Assembly (NCBI RefSeq): GCF_040958095.1 | Contig: NC_091172.1 | Span: 21,538,961 to 21,602,960 of the forward strand | Source: Procambarus clarkii | Taxonomy: Eukaryota; Arthropoda; Malacostraca; Decapoda; Cambaridae | Length of the DNA: 64,000 nucleotides | Direction: 5' to 3' | Shown: positions 25,568-35,084 of the stretch, one piece after another | Numbering within the stretch: the stretch's first letter is position 1 | Layout of the letters: each line of letters starts with the position of its first letter | Program-made: the position numbers and the translations under genes | Notes under the pieces: model-generated | What the model was told of the DNA's origin: nothing | What the model saw: the letters and a program-made list of their open reading frames with translations, nothing else | Databases searched by the model: none

Positions 25568-27073
25568 CCATCAAGGGGTTCTCCATTGGTTGAACCAAAG
25601 AAACAGCTGAGAAACAGTAACATCGACGAAAGTCTCCGTACTCGCATCGAGCAACACCTCGACATCCTCACAGATCGACATCACCTCAGCACCGAAACCA
25701 GGATAATCAAGAAACTAACAACATTATATGGAGGACCTATGGCAATTCCACGACCGAGAGACGGCTTCCTGAACCTTGCAGGAATCAACCTCACTGAGGA
25801 CCAAGTCACTCTCCTAAATCTGGGTATAAACTGTCACGTTATGTCCAGACCAAGTGAGATGGCCCGGAAAGTGGAGTTGGAAATCCTGTTGGACGACATA
25901 TTCGACCTCGAGACACAAAAGAAGGTCACCACCAAAGACACCTTACAAGCAGAACTTATCGCAGAAGGAGGAAAGAATCGAGACAACTACAGAAGCACCA
26001 TACTGTCCCCCGAGCTCAAAGCGGCAGCAAAGAGCCTTCGTGAGAACAAAGAGATAGTCGTCAGGAGAGGTGACAAGTCGCCAATATACGTCATTCTTAA
26101 AAAAGACGAATATCTGGCGAAAATGAACCTCATACTCTCTGACCAAACTAAATTCCAAAGGGTAACGAAGGACACTACAGCCGAACTGAAAGCAAAGGTC
26201 AACAAATTAATCGAAACTGTGAACGCCAAGAAATCCGGACTACACCTGCCAAAGATTATTGGGGAATACAAACCTGGATACGCGTATGGAAATGTCAAGA
26301 CACACAAGCCTTGAAACCCACTTCGGCCAATCATCAGCCAAATACCCACACCTACGTACAAACTGGCGAAGCGACTCAACGGCTCACTGACTCCTTATGT
26401 CCCTTGCGCCTTCAGCCTGAAGTCTCCGAAGGAATTTGTTGACTTACTGCAGGGAACACGGGCCACAGGGATAAGAGCCTCGTTGAACGTAGAATCACTG
26501 TTTACCAACGTTCCTGTGGATGAAACAATCGGGATGATAGTGGACAGAGTGTATCGTGATCCGGCCCGTACTCCTCTTGACATACCAGAAAACATTCAAA
26601 GGAAACTACTCCAAGCTTGTACTAAAGAAGCACCCTTCTTGAGCCTGGATGGGCACATGTATAAGCAAGTAGATGGGGTCGCCATGGGTTCTCCCCTAGG
26701 TGTCCTGTTTGCGAACTTCTACATGGGTACCATCGAGCAAAAGGTCTTATTCGACATGAATTTGAAACCGGCCATATACTGCAGATATGTTGACGACATT
26801 TTTACACAGGTACCTGATGTCAGACATCTGCAGGAGCTGAAGGAGGAATTTGAGCGGAATTCTGTGTTGCGTTTCACTTACGAGATGGAGAAGGATGGGA
26901 AGCTGCCCTTTCTAGATGTAACAGTCATGGAAAGGAGCGGAGGTTTCCACACTGCAGTCTACACTAAGGAAACAAACATAGGAATGTGCCTGAATGCCAA
27001 CAGTGACTGCCCAGACAGGTACAAGAGGAGTGTTGTTAACGCTTATGTCGACCGTGCTCTCAGCCACAGCCTT
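25568..27073 (+). pseudogene. Penelope-like element reverse transcriptase, inactivated
   Basis: One reading frame spans the region. An N-terminal PLE segment (FLNLAGINLTEDQ) precedes the RT motifs VKTHKP, LRPIISQIPTPTYKLAKRL, LNVESLFTNVP, GVAMGSPLGVLFANFYMG and RYVDDIF (YVDD codons 26786-26797). In PLEs the enzyme reverse-transcribes the element RNA and belongs to the group closest to telomerase. Three defects are visible. A TGA at 26312-26314 follows THKP, where the family has Gly (GGA to TGA). The motif A Asp is replaced by Asn (AAC at 26486-26488), which should abolish catalysis. The frame is cut at about 27073, before the GIY-YIG endonuclease, by a 26-bp repeat. The upstream frame is a VNTR translation, not a real N-terminus. 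Confidence 0.9.
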
Positions 27074-27075
27074 CA

Positions 27076-27153
27076 TACCATACCCTGAGGACGAGTTGGG
27101 GTACCATACCCTGAGGACGGGTTGGGGTACCATACCCTGAGGACGGGTTGGGG
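27076..27153. repeat. 26-bp tandem repeat, 3 copies
   Basis: Three units of TACCATACCCTGAGGACGGG plus TTGGGG. It marks the 3' truncation of the PLE. The GAGGACGGG core also occurs in the 20-bp VNTR at 7-9.5 kb. Confidence 0.9.
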
Positions 27154-27890
27154 TACATCGAACGTACTTTCTCAGAATGCCTCAAAGTACCGAGATAACT
27201 CAGTGCTGACCTGCCAGGTTAGTTAATATATATTAAAGAAAATATACAGTAAAGGGTTTCAAAGCCTTGAAAAGACGCTGTATTAGTCTGTAACATGAAA
27301 TATATCGGACAGAAAGATACAGAAATTTGAGAAAAATATTAATATTACGATCAAGTTACCCGTTGTTGACATGGAACTGTCATACGACTGTGATAGACAA
27401 TAATATCCTTCCAACTGGAGCTGTGTGAAATAGCACAAGGCATCAACACCACTTTCCTTTGTACCGCTCCGACGACTTGGGCATAGAGGCACATTACTAG
27501 GTTAGTTCTCTCAGTATAGCCTGAAATGCGTGAAAATCATCATTCCTTTCCGCGTCTGTCACATCCGAGTAACGCAGCTTGTGAGAGTAACGCACTCTCC
27601 ATCTCCCAAAGAAACCTATGCATAGGTTTCCGCTCTGAAGCATTCTTAAGCACTATTTAGCATTTTCAGCCTAGAACTTGCACGTAGGTTACATCAGATA
27701 TTTAGGATATCTATTACTGAATATCTGTATATCTGCTGTAGATATCTGGATATCTGCTGTAAACGTCAGATTTCCAACCTGACACCTAAATGGCTCTGCG
27801 AACTTGGAAGTCGACAGCGCAATAAAAGGCGAGAACCACTTAACTTTCCACTTGGTGGATATGTCACCTTGTTAGTTAGCACCGCTGCTA
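27154..27890. other. no gene; contains a perfect 20-bp palindrome
   Basis: GAAACCTATGCATAGGTTTC at 27611-27630 is a perfect palindrome. Short GATATCTG-type repeats follow at 27700-27765. The remaining sequence is not recognised. Confidence 0.5.
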
Positions 27891-27894
27891 CTAC

Positions 27895-28030
27895 GCTACC
27901 CAGAATACCTTCCTCAAATCTTACCGGAATCATCCTCACTAAAGACCAAAATCACTCCTAACCTTGTCATTGCCTACTGCTTTACTCCCAGATCAAGTAA
28001 GCTGGTCTAAAGAGTGTAGTTGGAGGAAAT
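27895..28030 (+). pseudogene. degenerate PLE N-terminal fragment
   Basis: ATCTTACCGGAATCATCCTC, CTAAAGACCAAAATCACTCC and CCAGATCAAGTAAGCTGG parallel the N-terminal PLE segment near 25770-25860 (GGAATCAACCTCACTGAGG, CCAAGACCAAGTGAGATGG). Stops and frameshifts are present. It lies about 80 bp from the ribozyme-like repeat at 28100. Confidence 0.5.
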
Positions 28031-28099
28031 TTTTATAGTGAATTATAAAACTGTACAATAATATATGCAATTCTATTCTCAGTGAGGACCAAACCACAC

Positions 28100-28155
28100 A
28101 TCAGAAATGACGAAACGACGGTGTTTCGGTCCGTCCCGGACCATTATCAACTCGT
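28100..28155 (-). ncRNA. hammerhead-like relic in a PLE-associated repeat
   Basis: The minus strand reads TTGATAAT, then a stem GGTCCG/CGGACC with loop GGA, then GAAAC, which is the order of core strand, stem II and GAAA of a hammerhead. The core is TTGATAAT rather than CTGANGA. Stems I and III cannot be paired convincingly. PLEs are known to carry hammerhead ribozymes in their terminal repeats. I treat this as a relic or homologous fold. Confidence 0.4.
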
Positions 28156-28170
28156 GTAATAAATGACTTG

Positions 28171-28534
28171 ATTATCTCAGTATTCTGAAAATGTAAAGCT
28201 GTATATCAAGATGTAGAGTCTCATTAAATTTTTTTAACACTCGAGTAAATATAAAGAATTCTGTGGAGTTAGCCACTGAATACTGTTGTAAACAGCTCAA
28301 AGGCGTATTCAGATACGGACTTTGTGCTGTGTGGATCACTTTAGAAAAGCGAATATTGGTGTGATAGGAGAGCCTTTTGTGAATACAGACTCCCGCTTGA
28401 GTGACTAGGGATGATCCTCAGGGATCTGCTGGGATTTTACTGGGAGATTCCTACCTGCTTCAAGGGCTGGGATGCTGTTATAAAACTCGACGGTCTGCTG
28501 TATTATGCTCTGGGAACACCTTTCTCGTCTCGTC
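28171..28534. other. no gene recognised
   Basis: Ordinary mixed sequence before a CT array. Frames running into the CT array have no support. Confidence 0.45.
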
Positions 28535-28675
<141 letters not shown>

Positions 28676-28858
28676 TTTCATTTACACAGGTTAGTACAGG
28701 AGCAAACTTCTGAATTCAGCTAGATGGCTGAGACCTATCCCATTCCATAGCTCAAGGTAAGCCTTACCCTACTAATTATTCCCTAGAACACTGCCCGCCT
28801 GTCGGTTTTACTCACACGTCCCCACTTGCTGCTAGAAAAACAGGGCGAAGGGAAGGGA

Positions 28859-29034
28859 ACTATCAGGGGAACGCGCCAAGCCATCAGACTATATAGCACT
28901 TGGAGCAGGTCAGGATAAGGATTTGGGATGAGACGGGGGTAAAGGAATGGTACCCAACCACTTTGACGGTCGAGGACTGGACGCCGGCCTGCATGAAGCG
29001 AGACCGTCGCTCTACCGTCCAGCCCGAGGGGTAA
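28859..29034 (-). mobile_element. SINE-B copy
   Basis: Minus-strand order: GGGCTGGACGGTAGAGCGAC, CTCGCTTCATGCAGG, CGACCGTC, GTACCATTCCTTTACCC, CCTTATCCTGACC, GTGCTATATAGTC, GGCTTGGCGCG. It matches copies at 36132 and 37999. The terminal stem GGACGGT/ACCGTC and promoter-like GGTAGAGCG suggest a tRNA-related head. The tail is not the LINE-A tail. Confidence 0.8.
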
Positions 29035-29214
29035 TGAAACAGGGCGAGCAGTTATATGTTCTGGTTCCCAGTCAATTCTTCCCGAGTTTTGTCATGAGGC
29101 GAGTGTGTACAGTATTATGTGTGCCGTGTTTTGTGTGTGTGATTGTATGTGAGAGTGTTTGTATTGGAGTGTGTATGTGTGTGTGTGTGTGTGTTTGTGT
29201 ATATATGTTAATGC

Positions 29215-29415
29215 TAGGCCAACTGCTGACCATCCTTAGGATACAGCCTCCAGAAACTGTTTAACTCATTGGGACCTATTTTCTAATTGGTGAAAAGAGG
29301 CATGAGGTGAAGGGAAACGCTGCTAAATTCGTTCTGATTCTTGCGGAGATTTGAACCCCGGACTGTGCGGCTAGGAATCAAAGTCGTTCACTGCCTGATC
29401 ACGGAGCTCCCCCCC
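29215..29415 (-). mobile_element. SINE with a different head and SINE-A-like core
   Basis: The minus strand has a head GGAGCTCCGTGATC ending with B box GGGTTCAAATCTCC. The core AGCGTTTCCCTTCACCTCAT, GCCTCTTTTCACC, GAAAATAGGTCCCAATGAGT parallels the SINE-A core (GTTTCTTTCACCCTGAATGC, TAAATAGGTACCTGGGAGTT). It is old and diverged, without an identifiable 3' tail. The copy at 52192 has a similar GGCTCCGT head. Confidence 0.6.
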
Positions 29416-29558
29416 CCCTTCCCCCTCTTCAACCACCCTCTCTCCCTTTATCTCTCAACCCATTTTTTCTCTCCCTCACATAACCTCTCGTTTTTTTCCT
29501 CTCTAACCCCTCTCTGTCTTTCTATGTCTCTCTCACCCACAAACATATAAACACACAT

Positions 29559-30613
29559 TGTTACGAACCCAAGTTCATCGTCAGAGCATGGAGCAGTGAC
29601 GTCAACACCATCTGTGAGTCCGCTTCCGAAACCCCCCACAACATGGACAACGCCATCTAGTGATGATGGGAATATACCGGCGAGAGGCGCTAGATTCCTG
29701 TCCTAGTCGGCTTGTGAGGTAATTGGTGCTAACCTCTAGTGAGGTGGTGTTTAGAAAAGCAGTGCCATCTGTCATAAGCGTAGTTGGATGTAGATGTCTA
29801 AGCCAGTAAGTGATGTTTCCTAGTGGTCCCATGTAGTGTCCCAGTGTACTGATGACGTGTCTGTATTCACAGAGTCGACGTAGGGCTGATGTGATACAAG
29901 GACAGTCTACCCAGGGCAGCCAAGGTCTCTACACCAGTCTCCTTTACAGAAGCAGTGAGCCGCCGCTGGAAAAGAACTGTGAAGTGTTCTGCCTGTGGAG
30001 TGGCAGTGACGGGATTCGCTGTACCCGGGGCAGGCTGGTAGAAGAGACAACTGACTGAGGTGCCGAAGAGGATAGTAACCATCGAGTTGCACGACGCTCC
30101 TGCCTAGGGCACGCTACCCTAGTATCTGCAAGTGAAGTGGCCCAGCAGCGTGAGGCTGATTGGTACCTGCCAGCACCAGGCTGGACTGTGGTTGTGGACC
30201 TTCACGAAGAGGCACTTAGTGGAATTGTGGTTTGGCTGGCCCGTGGCCAGGGTAGACTCATTGTTGTTTCCTGGCGTCTACTGAGAGTAGTACCACGGAT
30301 GAGGAAACTCGGTACAAGACTGCATCGATTGAGCTTCGCCGAGTGTTTAGTGTCTTCTGAGAGAGACGTTGGTGTACATATAGTGTAGTAATACTTCCTT
30401 TTAAGAGTTATATATATACATATACATGTGGTGATGGGAAAATAATTATATATGGATAAAGTGACGACCTGTTGTATTTAATGTACCTCCCTCTTTTGTT
30501 TTACTTGCATTACTGAGCTCACCCCTTGAAAGCCTCTACTAACTTGGGGCCGGATACCAGAACTTTCGTACCACCAGAAAAGAACCCGGTTGCGTCCCAT
30601 TGAGGCCGTAACA
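29559..30613. mobile_element. candidate solo LTR, 1055 bp
   Basis: It begins TGTTACGAACCCAAG and ends GAGGCCGTAACA, so the termini form an exact 7-bp inversion TGTTACG/CGTAACA with the TG...CA ends of LTRs. An AT-rich TATATATATACATATAC block lies near 30409-30425. Short frames inside have no domain. Both sides are CA-type sequence, so a target duplication cannot be read. No internal LTR-retrotransposon genes adjoin it. Orientation is not established. Confidence 0.55.

Positions 30614-30652
<39 letters not shown>
30614..30652. repeat. (CA)n microsatellite
   Basis: CA array between the candidate LTR and SINE-A. Confidence 0.9.
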
Positions 30653-30656
<4 letters not shown>

Positions 30657-30661
30657 ATGGG

Positions 30662-30967
30662 GCCCTGGTAGCCTGGTGGATAGCACGCAGGACTCGTAAT
30701 TCTGTGGCGCGGGTTCGATTCCCGCACCAGGCAGAAACAAATGGGCAAAGTTTCTTTCACCCTGAATGCCCCAGTTACCTAGCAGTAAATAAGTACCTGG
30801 GAGTTAGTCAGCTGTCACGGGCTGCTTCCTGGGGTGGGTGTGTGTGTGTGGTGTGTAGTGAAAAAAAAAGGTAGTTAGTAAACAGTTGATTAACAGTTGA
30901 GAGGCGGGCCGAAAGAGCAAAGCTCAATCCCCCAAACACAACTAGGTGTATACACACACACACACAC
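30662..30967 (+). mobile_element. SINE-A, full-length tRNA-derived copy
   Basis: The tRNA-like head at 30662-30732 has A-box-like TAGCCTGGTGG, B box GGTTCGATTCC and closing ACCAGGC. The core CAGAAACAAATGGGCAAAGT, CCTAGCAGTAAATAAGTACC, GTCACGGGCTGCTTCC is followed by GT-rich sequence, an A-run, and the LINE-A-type tail at 30888-30950 ending in (CA)n. It is the least diverged of the SINE-A copies I can compare by eye. The LINE-A copy at 30975 begins directly after its CA tail. Confidence 0.92.
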
Positions 30968-30974
30968 CGAACCT

Positions 30975-31655
30975 GACACCAAAAGTTCACATCAAAATGA
31001 TATCATCAGCGGCATATGCTAAATTGGCCAACATAAGAACTGCCTTTAGAAACTTGTGTAAGGAATCGTTCAGGACCTTATATACCACTTATGTCCGATC
31101 CTGAAGTATGCAGCTCCAGCCTGGATTCCATACCTAATTAAACACAAGACAAAGTTAGAGAAGATTCAGAAGTACGCCACCAGACTAGTCCCAGAACTGA
31201 GAGGTAGGAGCTTCGAGGAAAAGCTACTGGAGCTAAACCTCACGTCCTTGGAAGACAGTAGAGTAAGGGAAGACATGATAAACACCTACAAAATTCTCAA
31301 GGGAATTGACAGGGTGGACAAAGACAGACAATTTTGCACGGGTGGGACACGAACAAGGGGACACAGGTGGAAACTTAGTACACAGATGAGCCACAGAGAC
31401 ATTAGAAAGATTTTTTTCAGTGTCAGAGTAGCTAACAAATGGAATGCATTAGGCAGTGATGTTATGGAGGCTATACAGTTTCTAAAACTCTATACACAGT
31501 TTCAAATGTAGATTTGATGGAACACAAAAGGCTCCAGAATCTGTACACCAGTTGATTGAAAGTTGAGAGGCGGAACCAAAGAGCCAAAGCTGAACCCCCG
31601 CAATATCAACTAGGGAAGCCCATCTAGGTGAGTACACACACATATACACTTCACA
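30975..31655 (+). pseudogene. LINE-A 3' end with ORF2 C-terminus
   Basis: Same family as 1340-1884, on the plus strand. It carries ATCATCAGCGGCATATGC, the LEYAAPAW-type segment (about 31110), LTSLEDSRVREDMINTYKIL (31233 on) and FFSVRVANKWNALGSDV (31411 on). A shift in the C-terminal region (near 31465-31510) and a stop at 31096 break the frame. The 3' UTR ends with the shared tail, interrupted by an extra GGGAAGCCCATCTAGG, then a short CA run. The RT core is absent. Confidence 0.85.
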
Positions 31656-32199
31656 CTTTTCGATCTATAACAGCAGATGTTGCAACAATTCCGACATTAA
31701 ATGTGGCAAAGTCGGGACTCCCCTGACCAAGTAATGCAAAGTTTAATTTTCTAGAATTTCATCCAAACTAACAGACAATTAACTTCCGTGACAAGTACCA
31801 CATTTACGAGCATTAGGTAAACAAGGAAGAAACAAGAGAGGAAAGGGAAGGGAACTGCTGATAATTACTGAGGTGCAAGGCAGCAGTAGTGGTGGTGGGA
31901 GAGAGAATGTGAGGGTAAGGGAAGGAAGAGGGAAGGATACAACGAACAAATGAGGATTCGATGTACCAGAAGTACTTCACATCAAACACACTCATCCAAA
32001 AATCAACAGCCAGGTGACACTTAAGTACATCGTACCATCTACAATACCAGACAAAATTACCAGTTTACACTGATGTGAACGTGGGGTCAATTTATTTAGT
32101 TCCCACGGCAGAATAACCAACTCTTCTCGTCACACCCACTTGCAATATACATTGTAATGGCTTTGGACAAAATCCACTTCATCCTGAACGCTTGAGAAA
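31656..32199. other. no gene recognised
   Basis: Purine-rich GGGAAGG repeats at 31830-31940; otherwise featureless. Confidence 0.45.
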
Positions 32200-32480
32200 T
32201 CATGAGAACTATCTGATCATTGCATAGGGCGCAACACAAAGGACTGAAGTCTAATTAGGTGCCCTCGAAATCATCTTCAAAAACCTTCTAGGAAATCATC
32301 TATAGCAACTCCTGCAACGATGACCCCATAAACTGCTAGTGTACTCTAGGACTGAGCAATAGGATCACTCCTGTGCAACATATACCTTAACGACCTACTG
32401 AACTTAATCCCCCTAGGCCTGTACTCAGCGGGTGACTGAATCATTTTATGTATTTGCATATTTCATTACAGCTCCTCAAC
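32200..32480 (+). pseudogene. LINE RT remnant (motif B-C region)
   Basis: After frame shifts the plus strand reads NIYLNDLLNLIP at about 32378-32413 followed by a GLYSAGD-like piece. This resembles the segment between motif B and the FADD box of jockey/CR1-type RTs. It is heavily degraded. Confidence 0.45.
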
Positions 32481-32749
32481 TGTACTTACTGAGCTCTATA
32501 TCAAGGAAGATAAGAGGATTAAATTTGCTGAGGAAATGGTCGGCTATATTTGTGCAATTTATTTACCGTTAGCAGGTAATGATGCGCTTGACTTATTTAC
32601 TTTTCCTAAAACGGTTGTCAGATAACATGCCAACTGCTTTGTTTTCTTAGGAAACAGTTAATTGTTTTTAGTGCTCAACATAATAATAATCCTCACCAGT
32701 GTGCGAGTCTAACAATACTATAGTTTTCTCATGCAACCGATAGTCATTT

Positions 32750-32812
32750 ACATGTTTATGTAAACATTTACATGTTTATGTAAACATTTACATGTTTATG
32801 TAATTATTACAT
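32750..32812. repeat. 20-bp tandem repeat with GTAAACA motifs
   Basis: Three copies of CATTTACATGTTTATGTAAA. Each unit is itself nearly palindromic (TTACAT/ATGTAA) and creates GTAAACA, the forkhead-factor core. Function not implied. Confidence 0.8.
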
Positions 32813-32891
32813 TTTTACATTGTCTTAATAAGGGCTGCTGGTTTTTAACACATTTGCTCTCATTTTGTCCAGTATGTTTCAAGCAGTTGGC

Positions 32892-32936
32892 AAATGTCAC
32901 CATCCTTTATCCTGCACGAAAAGGATGGTGACATTT
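32892..32936. repeat. perfect hairpin, 17-bp stem
   Basis: AAATGTCACCATCCTTT (32892-32908) pairs with AAAGGATGGTGACATTT (32920-32936) around an 11-base loop. It is too short for a typical animal pre-miRNA. Confidence 0.85.
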
Positions 32937-33079
32937 TATACCTTCACTTTAACAAACATTGTGAGCCTCGTGAGAAACTCCTTGTAAAGTTAGAAGCAAT
33001 TTTATTGAGAGAGTTTTCCTCCGCTAAGGTGGATTAGGGCCTAGTTATTCTAAAGAAAGCATAGTTAACACAAATGGAG

Positions 33080-33286
33080 TTAAGTCTAAGATGGGAAACC
33101 GTTGTATGTAGAGTGCCCGAAGGCTGCGTCCAGGAACCTCTCTTGCTTACCATATATATCAATATATATATCATTTATAATATATCAAGAAACAAGACAC
33201 TGATTCAGCAGCAACAATGCCTAAATTTGCCGACGTTATAAAAATGGTGCGGGAAATAAATTTAGAAGACACAACATCGCTAGATG

Positions 33287-33372
<86 letters not shown>

Positions 33373-33974
33373 GTTAAATGCTGAAAAAATCTAGGGTTCT
33401 GAACCTAGATAATGATGATAGAGCTACCAGATATCAGCTGAGCGATGTCAAAATTTCGCAATATGAATGTAAAAAAAATATCTGAGCTGTGATTAAACGG
33501 GATTTGAACACAAAAGCTAATTCCATAAAAGTTAGTAATAATAGTAATAAAGCAAATAGGATTCAGGGAGATATTTTAGAAGCGGTAGCACTAAGACATG
33601 TCCAATGGGGGTATAGTCCCAGAACTAAGAGGTATGAGTTACGAGGAAAGGCTGCGGGAAATGCACCTTACGATCCTGGAGGACAGAAGAGTAAGGGGAG
33701 ATATAATCACAACCTACAAAATCCTCAGGGGAATCGACCGGGTAAACAAGAATAAACTATTCAACACTGGTGGTACGCGAACAAGGGAACACAGGTGGAT
33801 ACTGAGTACCCACAAGAGCCACAGAGACGTTAGAAGGAACTTTTTCAGTGTCAGAGTAGTTAACGGATGGAATGCATTAGGCAGTGATGTGGTGGAGGCT
33901 GACTCCATACAGTTTCTAATGTAGATATGATAGAGCCCAGTAGGCTCAGAAACCTGTACACCAGTTGATTGAGG
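33080..33974 (+). pseudogene. LINE-A RT C-terminal half, degraded
   Basis: Plus-strand pieces in order: a degraded GVPQGSVLGPLLF-like box (VPEGCVQEPLLLTIYIN, about 33107), KFADVIKMV (about 33222, degraded FADD box), NLDNDDRATRYQLSDVKI (about 33400), then KANRIQGDILEA. The C-terminal LEDRRVRGDIITTYKILRGI follows at about 33680 and FFSVRVVNGWNALGSDVVEA at 33838. Between them a (GT)n(TA)n array at 33287-33367 has expanded inside the coding region. The 3' UTR stops in the middle of the shared tail at about 33974 (CAGTTGATTGA), where an RNase H LINE fragment begins. Confidence 0.8.
33287..33367. repeat. (GT)n-(TA)n compound microsatellite
   Basis: GT block followed directly by a TA block, lying within LINE-A coding remains. 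Confidence 0.95.
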
Positions 33975-35056
33975 TCTCAACCCTCACTGAAACTCTCCAT
34001 TGTGCGATAAACACCATCAATACATTCGATATAACAAATACAGTCATTGAGAGGGGTGTCGAGGAAATACATGCAGACTTTGTTATGCAAGCCCCTAGGG
34101 AATCTCCGCCAGCAGACTTTAAGATTCTGGTTATTGAAGATAAAAAGAACCAGACAAATCCTCATCTGCTACGTAATATTACACAGATGCATATAGAAGC
34201 AAACATGGCATCCGACAGCTTCACATACTTCACAGATGGATCAGTAGACCAGCTGGGACAAGAAACCGGAGCTGCAGTTAAAGCAGGAAACTCTGTAAAT
34301 AGTTGAGGCTCTCAAATGGGAGTTCGACTTTACAGAGATGCTAGCCATTCAAAAGGCATTGGAACATGCTCTTGCTGAACACCGACAACATGTTGTCATA
34401 CATACAGATTCGAGAACCGCCATTGAAACCTTGCAACAAGAACACATATGTGATAACATCCATCTGATCACAAATGTCATATCATTAATGCAAACACTCA
34501 AACGACAAGGCCGACGGGTACTTATCAACTGGGTGCCAAGTCATGTGGGAATAATAGGAAATGATATTGCAGACGAAGCTGCAAAACTTGCAACTAAGAG
34601 AAGAAATGTAGACATTTACATACCACAGAATCTATCACAGATTAAGAAAGTAATTAGAAACAGAGCAATGCAAAAGATGTACAGTGACCACAACACAGCA
34701 GTTGCAACATCAGGATCTGCGGGTTGGCACAAGAATTCAACCAACTACGAACCACTTAGTTTGATGAAAGGGAGCAGTAGAGCAACAGAAGTACACTTAC
34801 ATCGCATCAGGCTTGGATACCCATGTGCATGGGAAATAGGCTTACAGGTTCCGGAAGATGAGAGGAAATGTCAGCACTGTGGAGAAATGCCCGACAGACC
34901 ACTGGAACATTATCTGACACAGTGCACAGTTACAAACCCATTAAGATTTCAACAGAGCAGAAGAAGTTGTTAAACACATATGGCAAAATCTTACTGAAGC
35001 GACCATACGAGTCATAAATACTCATACTCCGCCCAAGGAAAACAGAAACAAGCAAC
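33975..35056 (+). pseudogene. LINE-C fragment: RNase H and zinc knuckle
   Basis: A different I-type LINE. The RNase H motifs are YFTDGSVD (about 34230), then EMLAIQ (34336), VIHTDSRTAIETL (34396) and WVPSHVGIIGNDIADEAAK (34531). The four expected acidic residues are present. A C-terminal knuckle (CQHCGEMPDRPLEHYLTQC, about 34870-34926) follows. Frame changes near 34300-34336 break the RNase H, including a TGA at 34303. The RT half is missing. It is distinct from LINE-B (RLGYPCAWEIG here, RLGYKYYWEYG there). The 5' edge is a junction with the LINE-A tail; the 3' edge meets LINE-A RT sequence in opposite orientation. Confidence 0.8.
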
Positions 35057-35084
35057 ACTTAGTGGGCCAGCCAGAGGCTTAGGG

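Noticed and set aside
24037-25671. 544-codon Val/Ile/Met-rich minus-strand frame
   Set aside because: Complement of the 18-bp VNTR; hydrophobicity is a product of the repeat, not a membrane protein.
30662-30732. Functional tRNA gene
   Set aside because: The cloverleaf-like head is part of a dispersed SINE with core and tail, repeated at several loci, and the arms are imperfect.
32892-32936. microRNA precursor
   Set aside because: A 45-nt perfect hairpin is shorter than typical animal pre-miRNAs, with no flanking stem extension.
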